64,000 nucleotides of DNA from G965267605 sp965267605 (GCA_965267605.1 OZ254088.1:2046001-2110000); one strand, 5' to 3'. Counted from the stretch's first letter, positions 1 through 8,599 are shown. Program-made: numbers and translations. The notes: a model not told the origin generated them from the sequence alone.

Positions 1-678
1 CTCCTCAAGTATCACATTTGAATCTGCTATAGCATCCTGAGTTCTTTTAGATAATTTCTTGATAAACCTACCAAACAAGACTGCGATCACTACAATAGGC
101 GGCACACATGCAAGTACATATAGCGTAAGCTCAATAGATATAACACTAACCAGAATCAAACCAACAACAATGGTGAGTACCCCACGCACAAACTCTGCAA
201 TACTGGTCATCAAAGATTCTTGTATAGTAGAAATATCTGCCTGAATTCTGCTACTTAACTCCCCCACCCTTCTTTTGTTATAAAAAGTTAACGGGAGCTT
301 GATCAAATGTGTGTAAGCCGCCTGGCGAACATCCTTTAAAAATCCTTCAGTAAGTAGGGTATAACAAAGTATTCTGAGGAAAGAGAAAATTGCCTGACCG
401 AAGAATACAAGCATCAGCAGCAAGGCCACAGAAAGAATGTTCTGCGTATTTAGTAATTCAAATTGCTCCTCGCGCGAAAGATCTGAAGCGTCAAACAAAT
501 CTCCCATGAGTTTGGGAAAGATCAAAGAAGTTGCGGTGGAAAGCAGCAAAAACAGCGACCCAGCAACCAAATACCCAACGTAGGGTTTCATGAATTTGAA
601 GAGCTTCCTGGCGCTTTTCCAGGACCCTTTTCTGGTGATCTCTTCCGAATCTGATGATGCTCTTCTACCGCGTGCCAA
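1..678 (-). CDS. ABC transporter, fused permease/ATPase (5' part only)
   Basis: Reading leftward from a TTG at 678 the frame stays open to the window edge, giving about 226 residues of the N-terminal membrane domain of an exporter-type ABC protein; the ATPase half lies outside the window. After a basic N-terminus the motif KLFKFMKPY leads into TM helix 1 (about residues 30-50), a second hydrophobic stretch follows the FDASDLSREEQ loop, and a typical coupling region (LPLTFYNKRRVGELSSRI) precedes 'DISTIQESL'. This is the MsbA/lipid-exporter-like layout; the substrate cannot be told. TTG is chosen because it sits 25 nt after a TACCTTTG promoter box and keeps the basic N-terminus; an ATG at 591 is the alternative but would start inside the family alignment. 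It is divergent from rpmH. Family certain, function open. Confidence 0.85.
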   Translation of the reverse strand, partial: MARGRRASSDSEEITRKGSWKSARKLFKFMKPYVGYLVAGSLFLLLSTATSLIFPKLMGDLFDASDLSREEQFELLNTQNILSVALLLMLVFFGQAIFSFLRILCYTLLTEGFLKDVRQAAYTHLIKLPLTFYNKRRVGELSSRIQADISTIQESLMTSIAEFVRGVLTIVVGLILVSVISIELTLYVLACVPPIVVIAVLFGRFIKKLSKRTQDAIADSNVILEE

Positions 679-702
679 CTGATTAACTACCTTTGAAGTT
701 CG

Positions 703-710
703 CAAAGGTA
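703..710 (-). promoter_or_regulatory. -7 promoter box of the ABC transporter gene
   Basis: TACCTTTG on the minus strand matches the Bacteroidota TAnnTTTG consensus exactly. It lies 25 nt before the TTG start, leaving a 5' leader of about 20 nt. No clear TTG -33 element was found at the expected distance. Confidence 0.6.
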
Positions 711-746
711 TACTAATTACGGGTCTACGAAAAAATGCTTCGGGGC

Positions 747-776
747 TTGTTTTGATAGAAAAATGCCCTATTTTTG
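747..776 (+). promoter_or_regulatory. rpmH promoter (-33/-7)
   Basis: TTG at 747-749, a 19-nt spacer and TATTTTTG at 769-776 form a full Bacteroidota primary-sigma promoter (-33 TTG, -7 TAnnTTTG). It lies 28 nt before the rpmH ATG, back to back with the ABC transporter promoter. Confidence 0.7.
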
Positions 777-804
777 CGACCCGCTAAGGGAATAGTATAG
801 AGTT

Positions 805-963
805 ATGAAAAGGACGTTTCAACCATCAAGACGCAAAAGGCGTAACAAGCACGGCTTCCGAAGCCGAATGGCAACCAAGAACGGCAGAAAGGTATTAGCT
901 GCACGTAGAAAGAAAGGTAGAAAGAAACTTTCTGTGTCTGACGAATCAAGACACAAGAGATAA
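805..963 (+). CDS. rpmH: 50S ribosomal protein bL34
   Basis: A 52-residue, extremely basic protein beginning MKRTFQPSRRKRRNKHGFRSR, the invariant opening of bacterial ribosomal protein bL34, with the family's 'MATKNGRKVLAARRKKGR' core. It is a component of the large ribosomal subunit that packs against 23S rRNA. The length is normal for Bacteroidota, with an extra C-terminal tail (KKLSVSDESRHKR) compared with the 46-residue E. coli protein. It has its own strong promoter at 747-776 and a hairpin terminator right behind it, so it is a single-gene unit. The usual neighbours rnpA and dnaA are not adjacent. Confidence 0.97.
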   Translation: MKRTFQPSRRKRRNKHGFRSRMATKNGRKVLAARRKKGRKKLSVSDESRHKR

Positions 964-965
964 GA

Positions 966-1808
966 TCATTCGGAATCTTTGGAAGGAGCGCTGGTCGCTC
1001 CTTTTTTTATGCGGGCCATTAAAAAGTCTTCCACCTCGGCTTTAAACATGTCGTGTCCCACAGGTAGATAATTTACCTCAATCAATGGTTCATCTTCCAC
1101 CCTCCAATTCTTCATTATAGAAGGTGCAATAACACGGTCATACTCCCCTATCAAGATCTCAATCCGAATTCCAAATCCTTTCACCAAACTTGAGACGTTC
1201 TTCAGGTCGGGAACCAAATCGCGGTACAACATCCAAACCTTATACACCCTAAGCCTCTTTGAGGCCCGATCCATTTCCCGGGTCACAAATCGGTTCATCC
1301 CTTTGCTGATAAGCCGGAGTGCCGTAACGACCTTCACAAGCCGGAAGAAACCCCTGGGTCTTACAATGTACCTTTTGAACAACCTGTTCGCCCACCGATA
1401 ATTGGTAGCTATATTATACCATCTGTTAACTTCCAAACCATCCGGAGCCAACAGATATACCTCGTCCAATTTGTCGGGCATAATTTCGATAAGCTTTAGC
1501 GCAACCTTGCCTCCAAGGCTATACCCAGCCACTGAGAAATTCTCAAACGATTCAGTTTTAGCAATACACGAAACTATTCTGAGTAGCTCCGCATTGGAAA
1601 TAGGTCGATCCGTTTTAGCCATGCTCCTCCCATGATAGAACATATCAACAAGCACCACCCTGTAATGCCTCAAAAACGACCCTTTAAAATATGCGAATGC
1701 ACTAAGATCCTGTCCATAGCCATGAAAAGCGATCAAATACTGGCTTCCCTCACCTTCAACCCGGTAATGAAGCTTGAATCGACCAATATCCAGCAATTTG
1801 GACTCCAT
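966..1808 (-). CDS. alpha/beta hydrolase
   Basis: A 280-residue cytoplasmic alpha/beta-hydrolase-fold protein. Visible landmarks are the oxyanion-loop motif HGYGQ (29-33), the nucleophile elbow GYSLGG with Ser97, a probable acid Asp224 in IGEYDRV and the general base His252 in PVGHDMF. The cap region (about 125-200) is rich in basic and aromatic residues. No signal peptide is seen. The substrate cannot be deduced; esterase, thioesterase or MenH-like activities are all possible, though it lies far from the men genes. Start ATG 1808 is only 4 nt after a TAGCTTTG promoter box, so the mRNA is probably leaderless. The last codons overlap the rpmH terminator, so the C-terminal tail is encoded by the antisense of that hairpin. 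Confidence 0.8.
   Translation of the reverse strand: MESKLLDIGRFKLHYRVEGEGSQYLIAFHGYGQDLSAFAYFKGSFLRHYRVVLVDMFYHGRSMAKTDRPISNAELLRIVSCIAKTESFENFSVAGYSLGGKVALKLIEIMPDKLDEVYLLAPDGLEVNRWYNIATNYRWANRLFKRYIVRPRGFFRLVKVVTALRLISKGMNRFVTREMDRASKRLRVYKVWMLYRDLVPDLKNVSSLVKGFGIRIEILIGEYDRVIAPSIMKNWRVEDEPLIEVNYLPVGHDMFKAEVEDFLMARIKKGATSAPSKDSE
985..1008 (+). terminator. rpmH intrinsic terminator
   Basis: GGAGCG (985-990), a 5-nt loop and CGCTCC (996-1001) are followed by seven T. It sits 21 nt after the rpmH stop and inside the 3' end of the convergent hydrolase gene. Confidence 0.85.
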
Positions 1809-1812
1809 ACAC

Positions 1813-1820
1813 CAAAGCTA
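1813..1820 (-). promoter_or_regulatory. -7 box of the hydrolase gene
   Basis: TAGCTTTG on the minus strand, ending 4 nt before the ATG at 1808; predicts a leaderless transcript. It is interlocked with the divergent wecB promoter 16 nt away. Confidence 0.6.
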
Positions 1821-1835
1821 ACTCATTCAATCAAC

Positions 1836-1843
1836 TAACTTTG
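1836..1843 (+). promoter_or_regulatory. -7 box of wecB
   Basis: TAACTTTG, 8 nt before the ATG at 1852. Its upstream contact region overlaps the hydrolase -7 box, so the two promoters probably compete or are co-controlled. Confidence 0.6.
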
Positions 1844-1851
1844 ACGTGCAG

Positions 1852-2934
1852 ATGCCAAGGGTTAGTATAGTTGTAGGAACACGTCCGAATTTTGTCAAGA
1901 TTTCCCAATTCGAAAAGGAATTCAACGCGTTCGGTGACTTTTTCGACTTCGAACTTGTTCATACGGGTCAGCATTCCGATTTCAACATGTCGTTGCAATT
2001 CTTTGAGCAACTACAGATCAAGACGCCTGATGTATTCCTTAATGCTTCCGGATCTGCCAACGAACAGATAGAACAGATTACAGAAAGACTTCAAGCACAT
2101 TACGAAAGCTGTCAACCGGATATGGTTATTGTTGTTGGCGATGTTAATTCAACCAGGGCAGCAGCCGTTGCTGCAAAAAAGGCCAATTGCACCATAGCAC
2201 ACCTGGAAAGTGGATTAAGAAGTTTTGATGAAACCATGCCCGAAGAATTCAATCGCATTCAAGCGGATCGACTGGCAGACATCCACTACATCACACTTCC
2301 AGAAGCGAAGATCAATTTGCAGAAAGAAGGATACACCGAGGCCAGTATTGTGAACGTAGGAAATACAATGATCGATACACTAAAGGCATTCACGGATGAT
2401 ATTGCGCGTGCTCATCTTCCGGAAGGCCTTGACGTATCATCGCCCTTTGTTCTTGCCACCATGCACCGCCCTTCTAACGTTGATGGCAAGGAGGACCTGG
2501 CAGACACACTTTCGCTGCTTGAGGCAATCGCTGAAATTTGTCCCGTGTACTTTCCCGCACATCCTCGTACACGCAAGAAGATCCAGGAACTAAATTGGAA
2601 AGCACCTGCCAACATACGGCTATTGGAACCCATAGATTACTTGGCGTTTCAGCGACTTACGCGCTCTGCAAAATTCGTTGTTACAGATAGCGGTGGCGTA
2701 CAGGAGGAAACCACATACTATGGAGTTCCATGTATTACGGTAAGGCCGAACACCGAGCGAAACTATACGGTCACACATGGCACCAATGCCATTTCTAACC
2801 GGAATCGGAATGAGATTTTAAACTTCGTTCGGCAAATCATGGATGGAAATTGGCAACGGGGAGAAGTTCCAGAAAACTGGGACGGAAACGCTACCCTACG
2901 CGTTGTAAAGCATCTCCATTCAAGGCTTTCGTAA
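1852..2934 (+). CDS. wecB: UDP-N-acetylglucosamine 2-epimerase (non-hydrolysing)
   Basis: A 360-residue cytosolic enzyme of the WecB/MnaA family, which interconverts UDP-GlcNAc and UDP-ManNAc for surface polysaccharide synthesis. Seen: N-terminal Rossmann start GTRPNFVK, the VVGDVNSTRAAA and HLESGLRSFD motifs, NVGNTMIDT, ATMHRPSN, and the C-terminal UDP-binding TDSGGVQEE followed by RPNTERNYTVTHGTN. Length is normal (360-380). I chose ATG 1852 over an in-frame GTG at 1846 because the latter sits right against the promoter. It stands alone here, with no other polysaccharide genes near, and is followed by carB after a gap with its own promoter. Confidence 0.9.
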   Translation: MPRVSIVVGTRPNFVKISQFEKEFNAFGDFFDFELVHTGQHSDFNMSLQFFEQLQIKTPDVFLNASGSANEQIEQITERLQAHYESCQPDMVIVVGDVNSTRAAAVAAKKANCTIAHLESGLRSFDETMPEEFNRIQADRLADIHYITLPEAKINLQKEGYTEASIVNVGNTMIDTLKAFTDDIARAHLPEGLDVSSPFVLATMHRPSNVDGKEDLADTLSLLEAIAEICPVYFPAHPRTRKKIQELNWKAPANIRLLEPIDYLAFQRLTRSAKFVVTDSGGVQEETTYYGVPCITVRPNTERNYTVTHGTNAISNRNRNEILNFVRQIMDGNWQRGEVPENWDGNATLRVVKHLHSRLS

Positions 2935-2996
2935 AGCCGTGGAAAAGTAGCCCTCGTTTGTTAATAAATCTGCGCAACTCGGCTTCCTTTTCTATT

Positions 2997-3004
2997 TAAC
3001 TTCG
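2997..3004 (+). promoter_or_regulatory. probable -7 box of carB
   Basis: TAACTTCG differs from TAnnTTTG at one position and lies 23 nt before the carB ATG. No convincing -33 element. Confidence 0.4.
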
Positions 3005-3027
3005 TGCGATCTGAAAACATTCATCAT

Positions 3028-5847
3028 ATGCCAAAAGACTCCTCGATCAAGCACGTTTTGATCCTTGGAAGTGGACCCATCGTAATTGGGCAAGCGTGTG
3101 AGTTTGATTACTCTGGCTCACAAGCAGCAAAGTCTCTTCGAGACGAAGGAATTACCGTTACTCTTATTAACTCGAACCCCGCCACTATTATGACTGATAG
3201 CGTTGTTGCTGACAACGTATATCTGCAACCTCTGGAACCGGAATCAATCGAACAGATTCTAAAGGAGCACCCAGACATTGACACTGTGCTACCTACCATG
3301 GGAGGTCAGACAGGTTTGAATCTTGCGATCAAATGTGAAGAGATTGGATTGTGGGAAGACAACAATGTCAATATGGTTGGAGTGGATATCGATGCCATTG
3401 AGATCACTGAAAACCGAGAAGCATTCAGACAACTGATGACAGAAATTGGCGTTGGCATGGCACCGCAGGCTACCGCCAAATCCTATCTGCAGGGAAAAGA
3501 GATTGCGCAAGAATTCGGTTTCCCATTGTGTATCAGGCCTTCATATACACTTGGTGGGTCTGGGGCTGCAATTGTATATGAGAAAGAAGAATTTGACAAT
3601 CTGCTCAAAAGAGGATTGGAGAAATCTCCTATTCATGAGGTGATGATCGATAAAGCCGTAATGGGCTGGAAAGAATACGAACTCGAGCTGTTAAGAGATT
3701 CAAACGATAATGTTGTGATCATCTGCTCGATTGAGAACATGGATCCAATGGGAATCCATACCGGAGACTCAATTACGGTTGCACCCGCCATGACGCTCTC
3801 TGATAAGACCTATCAGCGAATGCGAGATATGGCCATCAAGATGATGCGATCTATTGGAGATTTCGCAGGTGGATGTAATGTTCAGTTCGCAGTAAGTAGT
3901 GACGAAAAAGAGGACATCATTGCAATTGAGATCAACCCACGCGTTTCACGATCATCCGCACTCGCGTCTAAAGCAACGGGGTATCCAATTGCTAAAATTG
4001 CGGCCAAGCTTGCAATTGGCTACCACCTCGATGAACTGGAAAACCAGATCACAAAGACAACATCGGCTTTCTTCGAGCCAACCCTCGACTACGTTATCGT
4101 GAAAATTCCTCGATGGAACTTCAATAAGTTCAAAGGTTCAGATCGTCAGATAGGACTACAAATGAAGTCTGTAGGCGAGGTAATGGGCATTGGCCGCTCC
4201 TTCCAGGAAGCACTTCAAAAAGCATGTCAGTCCTTGGAGATCAATAGAAATGGACTGGGTGCAGATGGAAAAGAATTACGTGATCAGGAAAAGCTGCTAG
4301 ACAGCCTGAGATATCCAAGCTGGAACAGATTATTCCATCTCTACGATGCCATCAAATTGGGCATACCCTTTAACCGCATCTATGAGATCACCAGGATAGA
4401 TCCATGGTTCCTTCATCAGATTCAAGATCTCATTAAGCTTGAAGGGCGCATTGAAGAGCAAACCGTTGATAGTATAGAGAAAGACCTGTTGTTTGAAGCC
4501 AAGCAAAAAGGGTACGCTGATCGCCAGATTGCACATCTTCTAAGATGTCTGGAAAGCGAAGTGTACAAGAAACGTGAAGATTTCGGAATCAAACGGGTTT
4601 ACAAACTTGTTGACACTTGCGCAGCGGAATTCCCCGCACAAACACCATACTATTATTCAACCTTCGAGGATGAGAATGAATCCGAGGCTTCAGATAAGAA
4701 GAAGATTGTAGTACTGGGCTCTGGTCCAAATAGAATTGGGCAAGGGATTGAATTTGACTATTGCTGCGTTCATGGAGTGCTTGCAGCCAAAGAAGCCGGT
4801 TATGAGACCATCATGATCAACTGTAATCCGGAAACGGTATCAACCGATTTCGATACTGCCGACAAGCTGTACTTCGAACCAGTATTTTGGGAACACATTT
4901 ACGACATCATTCAGCATGAAAAGCCAGAAGGTGTTATTGTACAGCTAGGTGGTCAGACCGCACTGAAACTCGCAGAGAAACTTACGAGATACGGTATCAA
5001 GATCATGGGAACCAGCTACGAAGCACTTGATCTTGCGGAAGACCGTGGACAGTTCTCAACCCTACTGAAAGAAAACGATATTCCTTATCCTCTTTTCGGG
5101 TCCGTTGAAACAGCAGAAGAAGCGGTAACCTTAAGTAGAGATATTGGCTTCCCCCTACTTGTAAGACCTTCTTATGTGCTAGGTGGACACGGAATGAAGA
5201 TCGTGATCAACGAGGAGGAATTGGAAACGCATGTGATCAATATCCTGAAAGAACTTCCAGGCAATAAAATACTATTGGATCACTTCCTTGATGGTGCAAT
5301 TGAAGCCGAAGCTGATGCGATTTGCGATGGTGAGAATGTATACATCATTGGCATCATGCAGCATATCGAACCAGCAGGAATACACAGTGGCGATAGCTAC
5401 GCGGTGCTTCCTCCATACAACCTGGGTGATATGGTTATGACTCAGATAGAAGAGCACACCAAGAAGATTGCTATCGCCTTGAAAACTGTTGGCTTAATCA
5501 ATATTCAATTCGCCATCAAAGACGACAAGGTTTACATTATTGAGGCCAATCCTCGGGCATCCAGAACGGTACCATTCATTGCTAAGGCCTACCAGGAGCC
5601 CTACGTGAATTTTGCGACTAAAGTGATGCTGGGAGATAAGAAGGTAACAGACTTCGATTTCAAGCCGAGAAAAGAAGGTTACGCAATCAAGATTCCAGTA
5701 TTCTCATTCGATAAATTCCCGAACGTGAACAAGGAGCTAGGTCCTGAAATGAAGTCTACAGGTGAAGCCATCCGATTCATTGATGACCTGAAGGATAAAT
5801 TCTTCCGAGAGGTTTACTCAGAGCGAAATCTGTACCTTAGCCGTTAA
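3028..5847 (+). CDS. carB: carbamoyl-phosphate synthase large subunit, lacking the C-terminal allosteric domain
   Basis: A 939-residue protein with both ATP-grasp halves of CarB: the N-terminal LGSGPIVIGQACEFDYSG motif and its copy LGSGPNRIGQGIEFDYC near residue 570, each followed by TMGGQTGLN or QLGGQTALK and an ATP-grasp domain ending in EINPR(V)SRSSA or EANPRASRTVP. It makes carbamoyl phosphate from glutamine-derived ammonia, bicarbonate and 2 ATP for arginine and pyrimidine synthesis. The chain stops after 'FFREVYSERNLYLSR'; the roughly 120-residue MGS-like domain that binds UMP/ornithine in E. coli CarB (about 1070 residues) is missing. ATG 3028 is preferred over a GTG at 3004 that sits in the promoter. 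The stop overlaps the next gene by 1 nt. carA is not in the window. Confidence 0.95.
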   Translation: MPKDSSIKHVLILGSGPIVIGQACEFDYSGSQAAKSLRDEGITVTLINSNPATIMTDSVVADNVYLQPLEPESIEQILKEHPDIDTVLPTMGGQTGLNLAIKCEEIGLWEDNNVNMVGVDIDAIEITENREAFRQLMTEIGVGMAPQATAKSYLQGKEIAQEFGFPLCIRPSYTLGGSGAAIVYEKEEFDNLLKRGLEKSPIHEVMIDKAVMGWKEYELELLRDSNDNVVIICSIENMDPMGIHTGDSITVAPAMTLSDKTYQRMRDMAIKMMRSIGDFAGGCNVQFAVSSDEKEDIIAIEINPRVSRSSALASKATGYPIAKIAAKLAIGYHLDELENQITKTTSAFFEPTLDYVIVKIPRWNFNKFKGSDRQIGLQMKSVGEVMGIGRSFQEALQKACQSLEINRNGLGADGKELRDQEKLLDSLRYPSWNRLFHLYDAIKLGIPFNRIYEITRIDPWFLHQIQDLIKLEGRIEEQTVDSIEKDLLFEAKQKGYADRQIAHLLRCLESEVYKKREDFGIKRVYKLVDTCAAEFPAQTPYYYSTFEDENESEASDKKKIVVLGSGPNRIGQGIEFDYCCVHGVLAAKEAGYETIMINCNPETVSTDFDTADKLYFEPVFWEHIYDIIQHEKPEGVIVQLGGQTALKLAEKLTRYGIKIMGTSYEALDLAEDRGQFSTLLKENDIPYPLFGSVETAEEAVTLSRDIGFPLLVRPSYVLGGHGMKIVINEEELETHVINILKELPGNKILLDHFLDGAIEAEADAICDGENVYIIGIMQHIEPAGIHSGDSYAVLPPYNLGDMVMTQIEEHTKKIAIALKTVGLINIQFAIKDDKVYIIEANPRASRTVPFIAKAYQEPYVNFATKVMLGDKKVTDFDFKPRKEGYAIKIPVFSFDKFPNVNKELGPEMKSTGEAIRFIDDLKDKFFREVYSERNLYLSR

Positions 5848-6110
5848 TGGCTACAGCGAGTTTCGTAGGACTTCTAAGAACAATTCTGATCATCGTACTG
5901 ATTTGGTATGGGATCAGATTGCTCATTAAATACCTTGGGCCATACCTCATCAAAAGGCAGATGAACAAGTTCAACCAACAAGCTGGAAGGAATCAACAAA
6001 CTGTTAACGAGAGGCAAGAAGGTGAAGTGTTTATCAAATCCCGACCAACTGCGAAATCATCTCAATCTGACGATGAGGGTGAGTACATTGATTTTGAAGA
6101 GGTAGAATAA
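5847..6110 (+). CDS. DUF4834-like small membrane protein
   Basis: An 87-residue protein with one strongly hydrophobic helix (about residues 7-31, FVGLLRTILIIVLIWYGIRLL), then a basic amphipathic stretch and an acidic tail ending EGEYIDFEEVE. This matches the layout of the DUF4834 family found in Flavobacteria; function unknown. It starts inside the carB stop codon (TAATG), so its translation is probably coupled to carB. It converges with paaD, 3 nt away. Confidence 0.65.
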   Translation: MATASFVGLLRTILIIVLIWYGIRLLIKYLGPYLIKRQMNKFNQQAGRNQQTVNERQEGEVFIKSRPTAKSSQSDDEGEYIDFEEVE

Positions 6111-6113
6111 CCT

Positions 6114-6599
6114 CTAGATACACTTGAAGTAGTCGAACGGTTCCAGACAATCATTACAAGTATAGAGCGCCTTGCATGGCGTTGAACCGAAATTGCTTTT
6201 CAGCGCTGTGTTCATCGATTTACAATGCGGGCACTTTACCTCCACATCCTCCCCAAGAACTGAGCGCTTGTCTTTGGAACTACCTACAGGAGGTGCAATA
6301 CCATAAGCTTCCAGCTTAGCCTTTCCATCTTCCGTAATCCAATCTGTGGTCCATGCAGGCGATAACGAGGTCTTGACTTCCGCAGCTAGATGATGTCCCT
6401 TCAAACATGAGATAATGTCCTTTTCGATCATATCCATCGCGGGACAGCCCATGTAGGTAGGTGTAATCGTAACACGTACCAGACCCTCAGCTATTTCAAC
6501 ATCCCTGACAATTCCCATATCCAAAACTGTAAGCACAGGAATTTCCGGGTCTTTAACCTCCGTCAAAAAATTGAAAACTTCTTCTTTGGTAGTTACCAT
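6114..6599 (-). CDS. paaD: phenylacetyl-CoA epoxidase accessory subunit PaaD
   Basis: A 161-residue protein with an N-terminal MIP18/DUF59 domain (FLTEVKDPEIPVLTVLDMGIV, then TPTYMGCPAM) and a C-terminal zinc-ribbon-like part with four cysteine pairs or singles (CPHC, PCKALYTC, CNDC, KC). PaaD belongs to the SufT/MIP18 group and is thought to help metal or Fe-S assembly of the epoxidase. It is the last gene of paaABCD and overlaps paaC by 7 nt, indicating translational coupling. Length is as expected (about 160-165). Confidence 0.9.
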   Translation of the reverse strand: MVTTKEEVFNFLTEVKDPEIPVLTVLDMGIVRDVEIAEGLVRVTITPTYMGCPAMDMIEKDIISCLKGHHLAAEVKTSLSPAWTTDWITEDGKAKLEAYGIAPPVGSSKDKRSVLGEDVEVKCPHCKSMNTALKSNFGSTPCKALYTCNDCLEPFDYFKCI

Positions 6600-7348
6600 T
6601 CAAGATTAGGATACGCGCGTTGCATGTATTGCATATCCGCAAGCAAGTAACCGAGATGCTCAGAGTGCTTTCCAAATCTTCCGCCAGTCTGCATCCAAAC
6701 GTCATCCGGAATAGACAATGTAGCCTCAGCAATAACGCCCTTCACTTCCTTCTCCCAAAGCTCCTTGATCTTACCCAAGTCTGCACCAATACCCTCACTC
6801 ACACATCTGGCATCAACCTCATCACTTTCAAAGATCTCATCAGAATACATCCAAAGCGTATCTACTGCTTCTTGCATGCGACTATGACTTTCTTCAGTTC
6901 CATCGCCCAATCGCTTCACCCATTCGGCAGAGTGCGCTCTATGATAGGTTGTTTCCTTAATGGCCTTCTCCGCCAACCCACGCAATACATCATCCTTACT
7001 TTCCAGCAATTCGGTGAAGAAGTAGAACCGGAAAACATCAAATAGAAATTGGCGAAATATCGTGTGTGCATAATCTCCATTAGGCTGCTCCGTTAAAAGC
7101 AGATTGGTATACGCAATTTCCTCACGAAGAAACGCAACCTCATCTTCATTCGCATAGCGATCGTCAAGCTGGGAAACATAGTCAAACAGAACACGACTCT
7201 GCCCAAGTATGTCCAACGCAACATTTGTTAGTGCAATATCTTCCTCCAATACGGGTCCATGACCACACCACTCGCCTAACCGCTGACCCAGAATCAACGA
7301 ATCATCAGCTATACGCATGCAATAAGTGCTCAAATCCTTCTGATCCAT
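6593..7348 (-). CDS. paaC: phenylacetyl-CoA epoxidase structural subunit PaaC
   Basis: A 251-residue ferritin-like helical protein (ILGQRLGEWCGHGPVLEED near the N-terminus, ALDILGQSR, KETTYHRAHSAEWVKRLGDGT). It is the non-catalytic partner that pairs with PaaA in the epoxidase that converts phenylacetyl-CoA to the ring-1,2-epoxide. Length and motifs are normal for the family. It starts 2 nt after the paaB stop and overlaps paaD by 7 nt, so it sits in a tight operon. Confidence 0.92.
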   Translation of the reverse strand: MDQKDLSTYCMRIADDSLILGQRLGEWCGHGPVLEEDIALTNVALDILGQSRVLFDYVSQLDDRYANEDEVAFLREEIAYTNLLLTEQPNGDYAHTIFRQFLFDVFRFYFFTELLESKDDVLRGLAEKAIKETTYHRAHSAEWVKRLGDGTEESHSRMQEAVDTLWMYSDEIFESDEVDARCVSEGIGADLGKIKELWEKEVKGVIAEATLSIPDDVWMQTGGRFGKHSEHLGYLLADMQYMQRAYPNLEW

Positions 7349-7350
7349 TG

Positions 7351-7635
7351 CTACATGTTTTTCACCCCCTCAGGCACTTCATAGAAAGTAGGATGCCTGT
7401 AAATCTTATCGTTAGCAGGTTCAAACATTGGGCCACTATCAGAAGGGTCTGAAGCGGTAATGTGTGCTGATTCAACCACCCAAATACTTTCACCTTCACT
7501 CCTTCTTGTATATACGTCACGGGCATTCATAATTGCCATCTCCGCATCAGCAGCACGCAGACTACCCACGTGCTTATGATATAAACCCTGCTTACTACGA
7601 ATGAATATTTCCCACAAAGGCCACTCTTTTTCCAT
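7351..7635 (-). CDS. paaB: phenylacetyl-CoA epoxidase subunit PaaB
   Basis: A 94-residue small subunit with the family hallmarks WPLWEIFIRSKQGLYHKHVGSL and 'MNARDVYTRRSEGESIWVV', and the C-terminal SDPMFEP-like segment (here GPMFEPANDKIYRHP). PaaB bridges PaaAC dimers and is needed for activity. It starts 9 nt after the paaA stop. Confidence 0.93.
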   Translation of the reverse strand: MEKEWPLWEIFIRSKQGLYHKHVGSLRAADAEMAIMNARDVYTRRSEGESIWVVESAHITASDPSDSGPMFEPANDKIYRHPTFYEVPEGVKNM

Positions 7636-7644
7636 AATTCAGTT

Positions 7645-8580
7645 TTATGCTACTTTCTTTTTCTTCTTTGCTGCGTAAGCCAAAGCGGCTTCTCTAACCC
7701 ACATACCATCTTTTTTGGCATTGGTCCTATCAGCAATTCTCTTCTTGTTGCAAGGCCCATTGCCCTTGATCACATTATAAAACTCTTCCCAATTAATTGG
7801 ACCAAAGTCATAGTGACCTGTTTCTTCATTCCATTTTAGATCAGGATCCGGAATTGTAAGCCCAATGGCTTCAGCCTGCGGTACTGTTACATCAATAAAG
7901 TACTGTCTCAGTTCATCGTTAGATTGAAGCTTAACTCTCCACTTCATCGACTCAGCTGAATTAGGAGAATCTGCATCGTGAGGCCCAAACATCATTAACG
8001 ATGGCCACCACCACCTGTCAAGCGCATCCTGTGCCATCGCCTTCTGTTGCTCATTTCCTTGCGCCAATACCGTAATGATTTCAAATCCCTGCCTCTGATG
8101 GAAACTCTCTTCCTTACATATTTTCACCATAGCACGAGCGTACGGCCCGTAACTGGTTCTTTGCAATGCTACCTGATTTACAATCGCTGCACCATCCACC
8201 AACCATCCTATAGCTCCAATATCAGCCCATGTAATGGTTGGGTAATTGAAAATCGAGGAATACTTGGCTTTACCAGTATGAAGATCGTCTATGGTATCTT
8301 CCCGATCTGCACCCAAAGTTTCACAAGCACTATATAGATAAAGGCCATGTCCTGCCTCATCTTGGATCTTTGCCAATAAAGCCACCTTCCTTCTGAGGTT
8401 AGGCGCTCTGCTAATCCAGTTCGCTTCGGGCAGCATTCCAACAACCTCACTGTGCGCGTGCTGGGATATCTGACGAATCAACGTCCTCCTGTACTTCTCA
8501 GGCATCCAATCCTTAGGCTCAATCTTCAGCCCCTGATCGATCTTATCCTGAAAGTGTTTCTCTAGAAGTTCTTCGCTCAT
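7645..8580 (-). CDS. paaA: phenylacetyl-CoA epoxidase catalytic subunit PaaA
   Basis: A 311-residue di-iron oxygenase subunit. The metal-ligand motifs of the ferritin-like fold are in place: Glu45 in HSEVVG, Glu75/His78 in DEAGH and Glu158/His161 in KEESFH. It catalyses O2-dependent epoxidation of phenylacetyl-CoA, with electrons supplied by PaaE. It is the first gene of the leftward paaABCD operon, with a TAGATTTG promoter box 20 nt ahead of the ATG, and is divergent from paaE. The C-terminus carries a lysine-rich tail (AAKKKKKVA). Confidence 0.95.
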   Translation of the reverse strand: MSEELLEKHFQDKIDQGLKIEPKDWMPEKYRRTLIRQISQHAHSEVVGMLPEANWISRAPNLRRKVALLAKIQDEAGHGLYLYSACETLGADREDTIDDLHTGKAKYSSIFNYPTITWADIGAIGWLVDGAAIVNQVALQRTSYGPYARAMVKICKEESFHQRQGFEIITVLAQGNEQQKAMAQDALDRWWWPSLMMFGPHDADSPNSAESMKWRVKLQSNDELRQYFIDVTVPQAEAIGLTIPDPDLKWNEETGHYDFGPINWEEFYNVIKGNGPCNKKRIADRTNAKKDGMWVREAALAYAAKKKKKVA

Positions 8581-8599
8581 AAGTAATGATGTATGTTCT

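Noticed and set aside
6098..6115. AGAGGT/ACCTCT inverted repeat between DUF4834 and paaD genes
   Set aside because: Only 6 bp with no T-run; too weak to call a terminator.
6620..7045. 141-codon plus-strand ORF
   Set aside because: Antisense to paaC, which is fully conserved; no protein family features.
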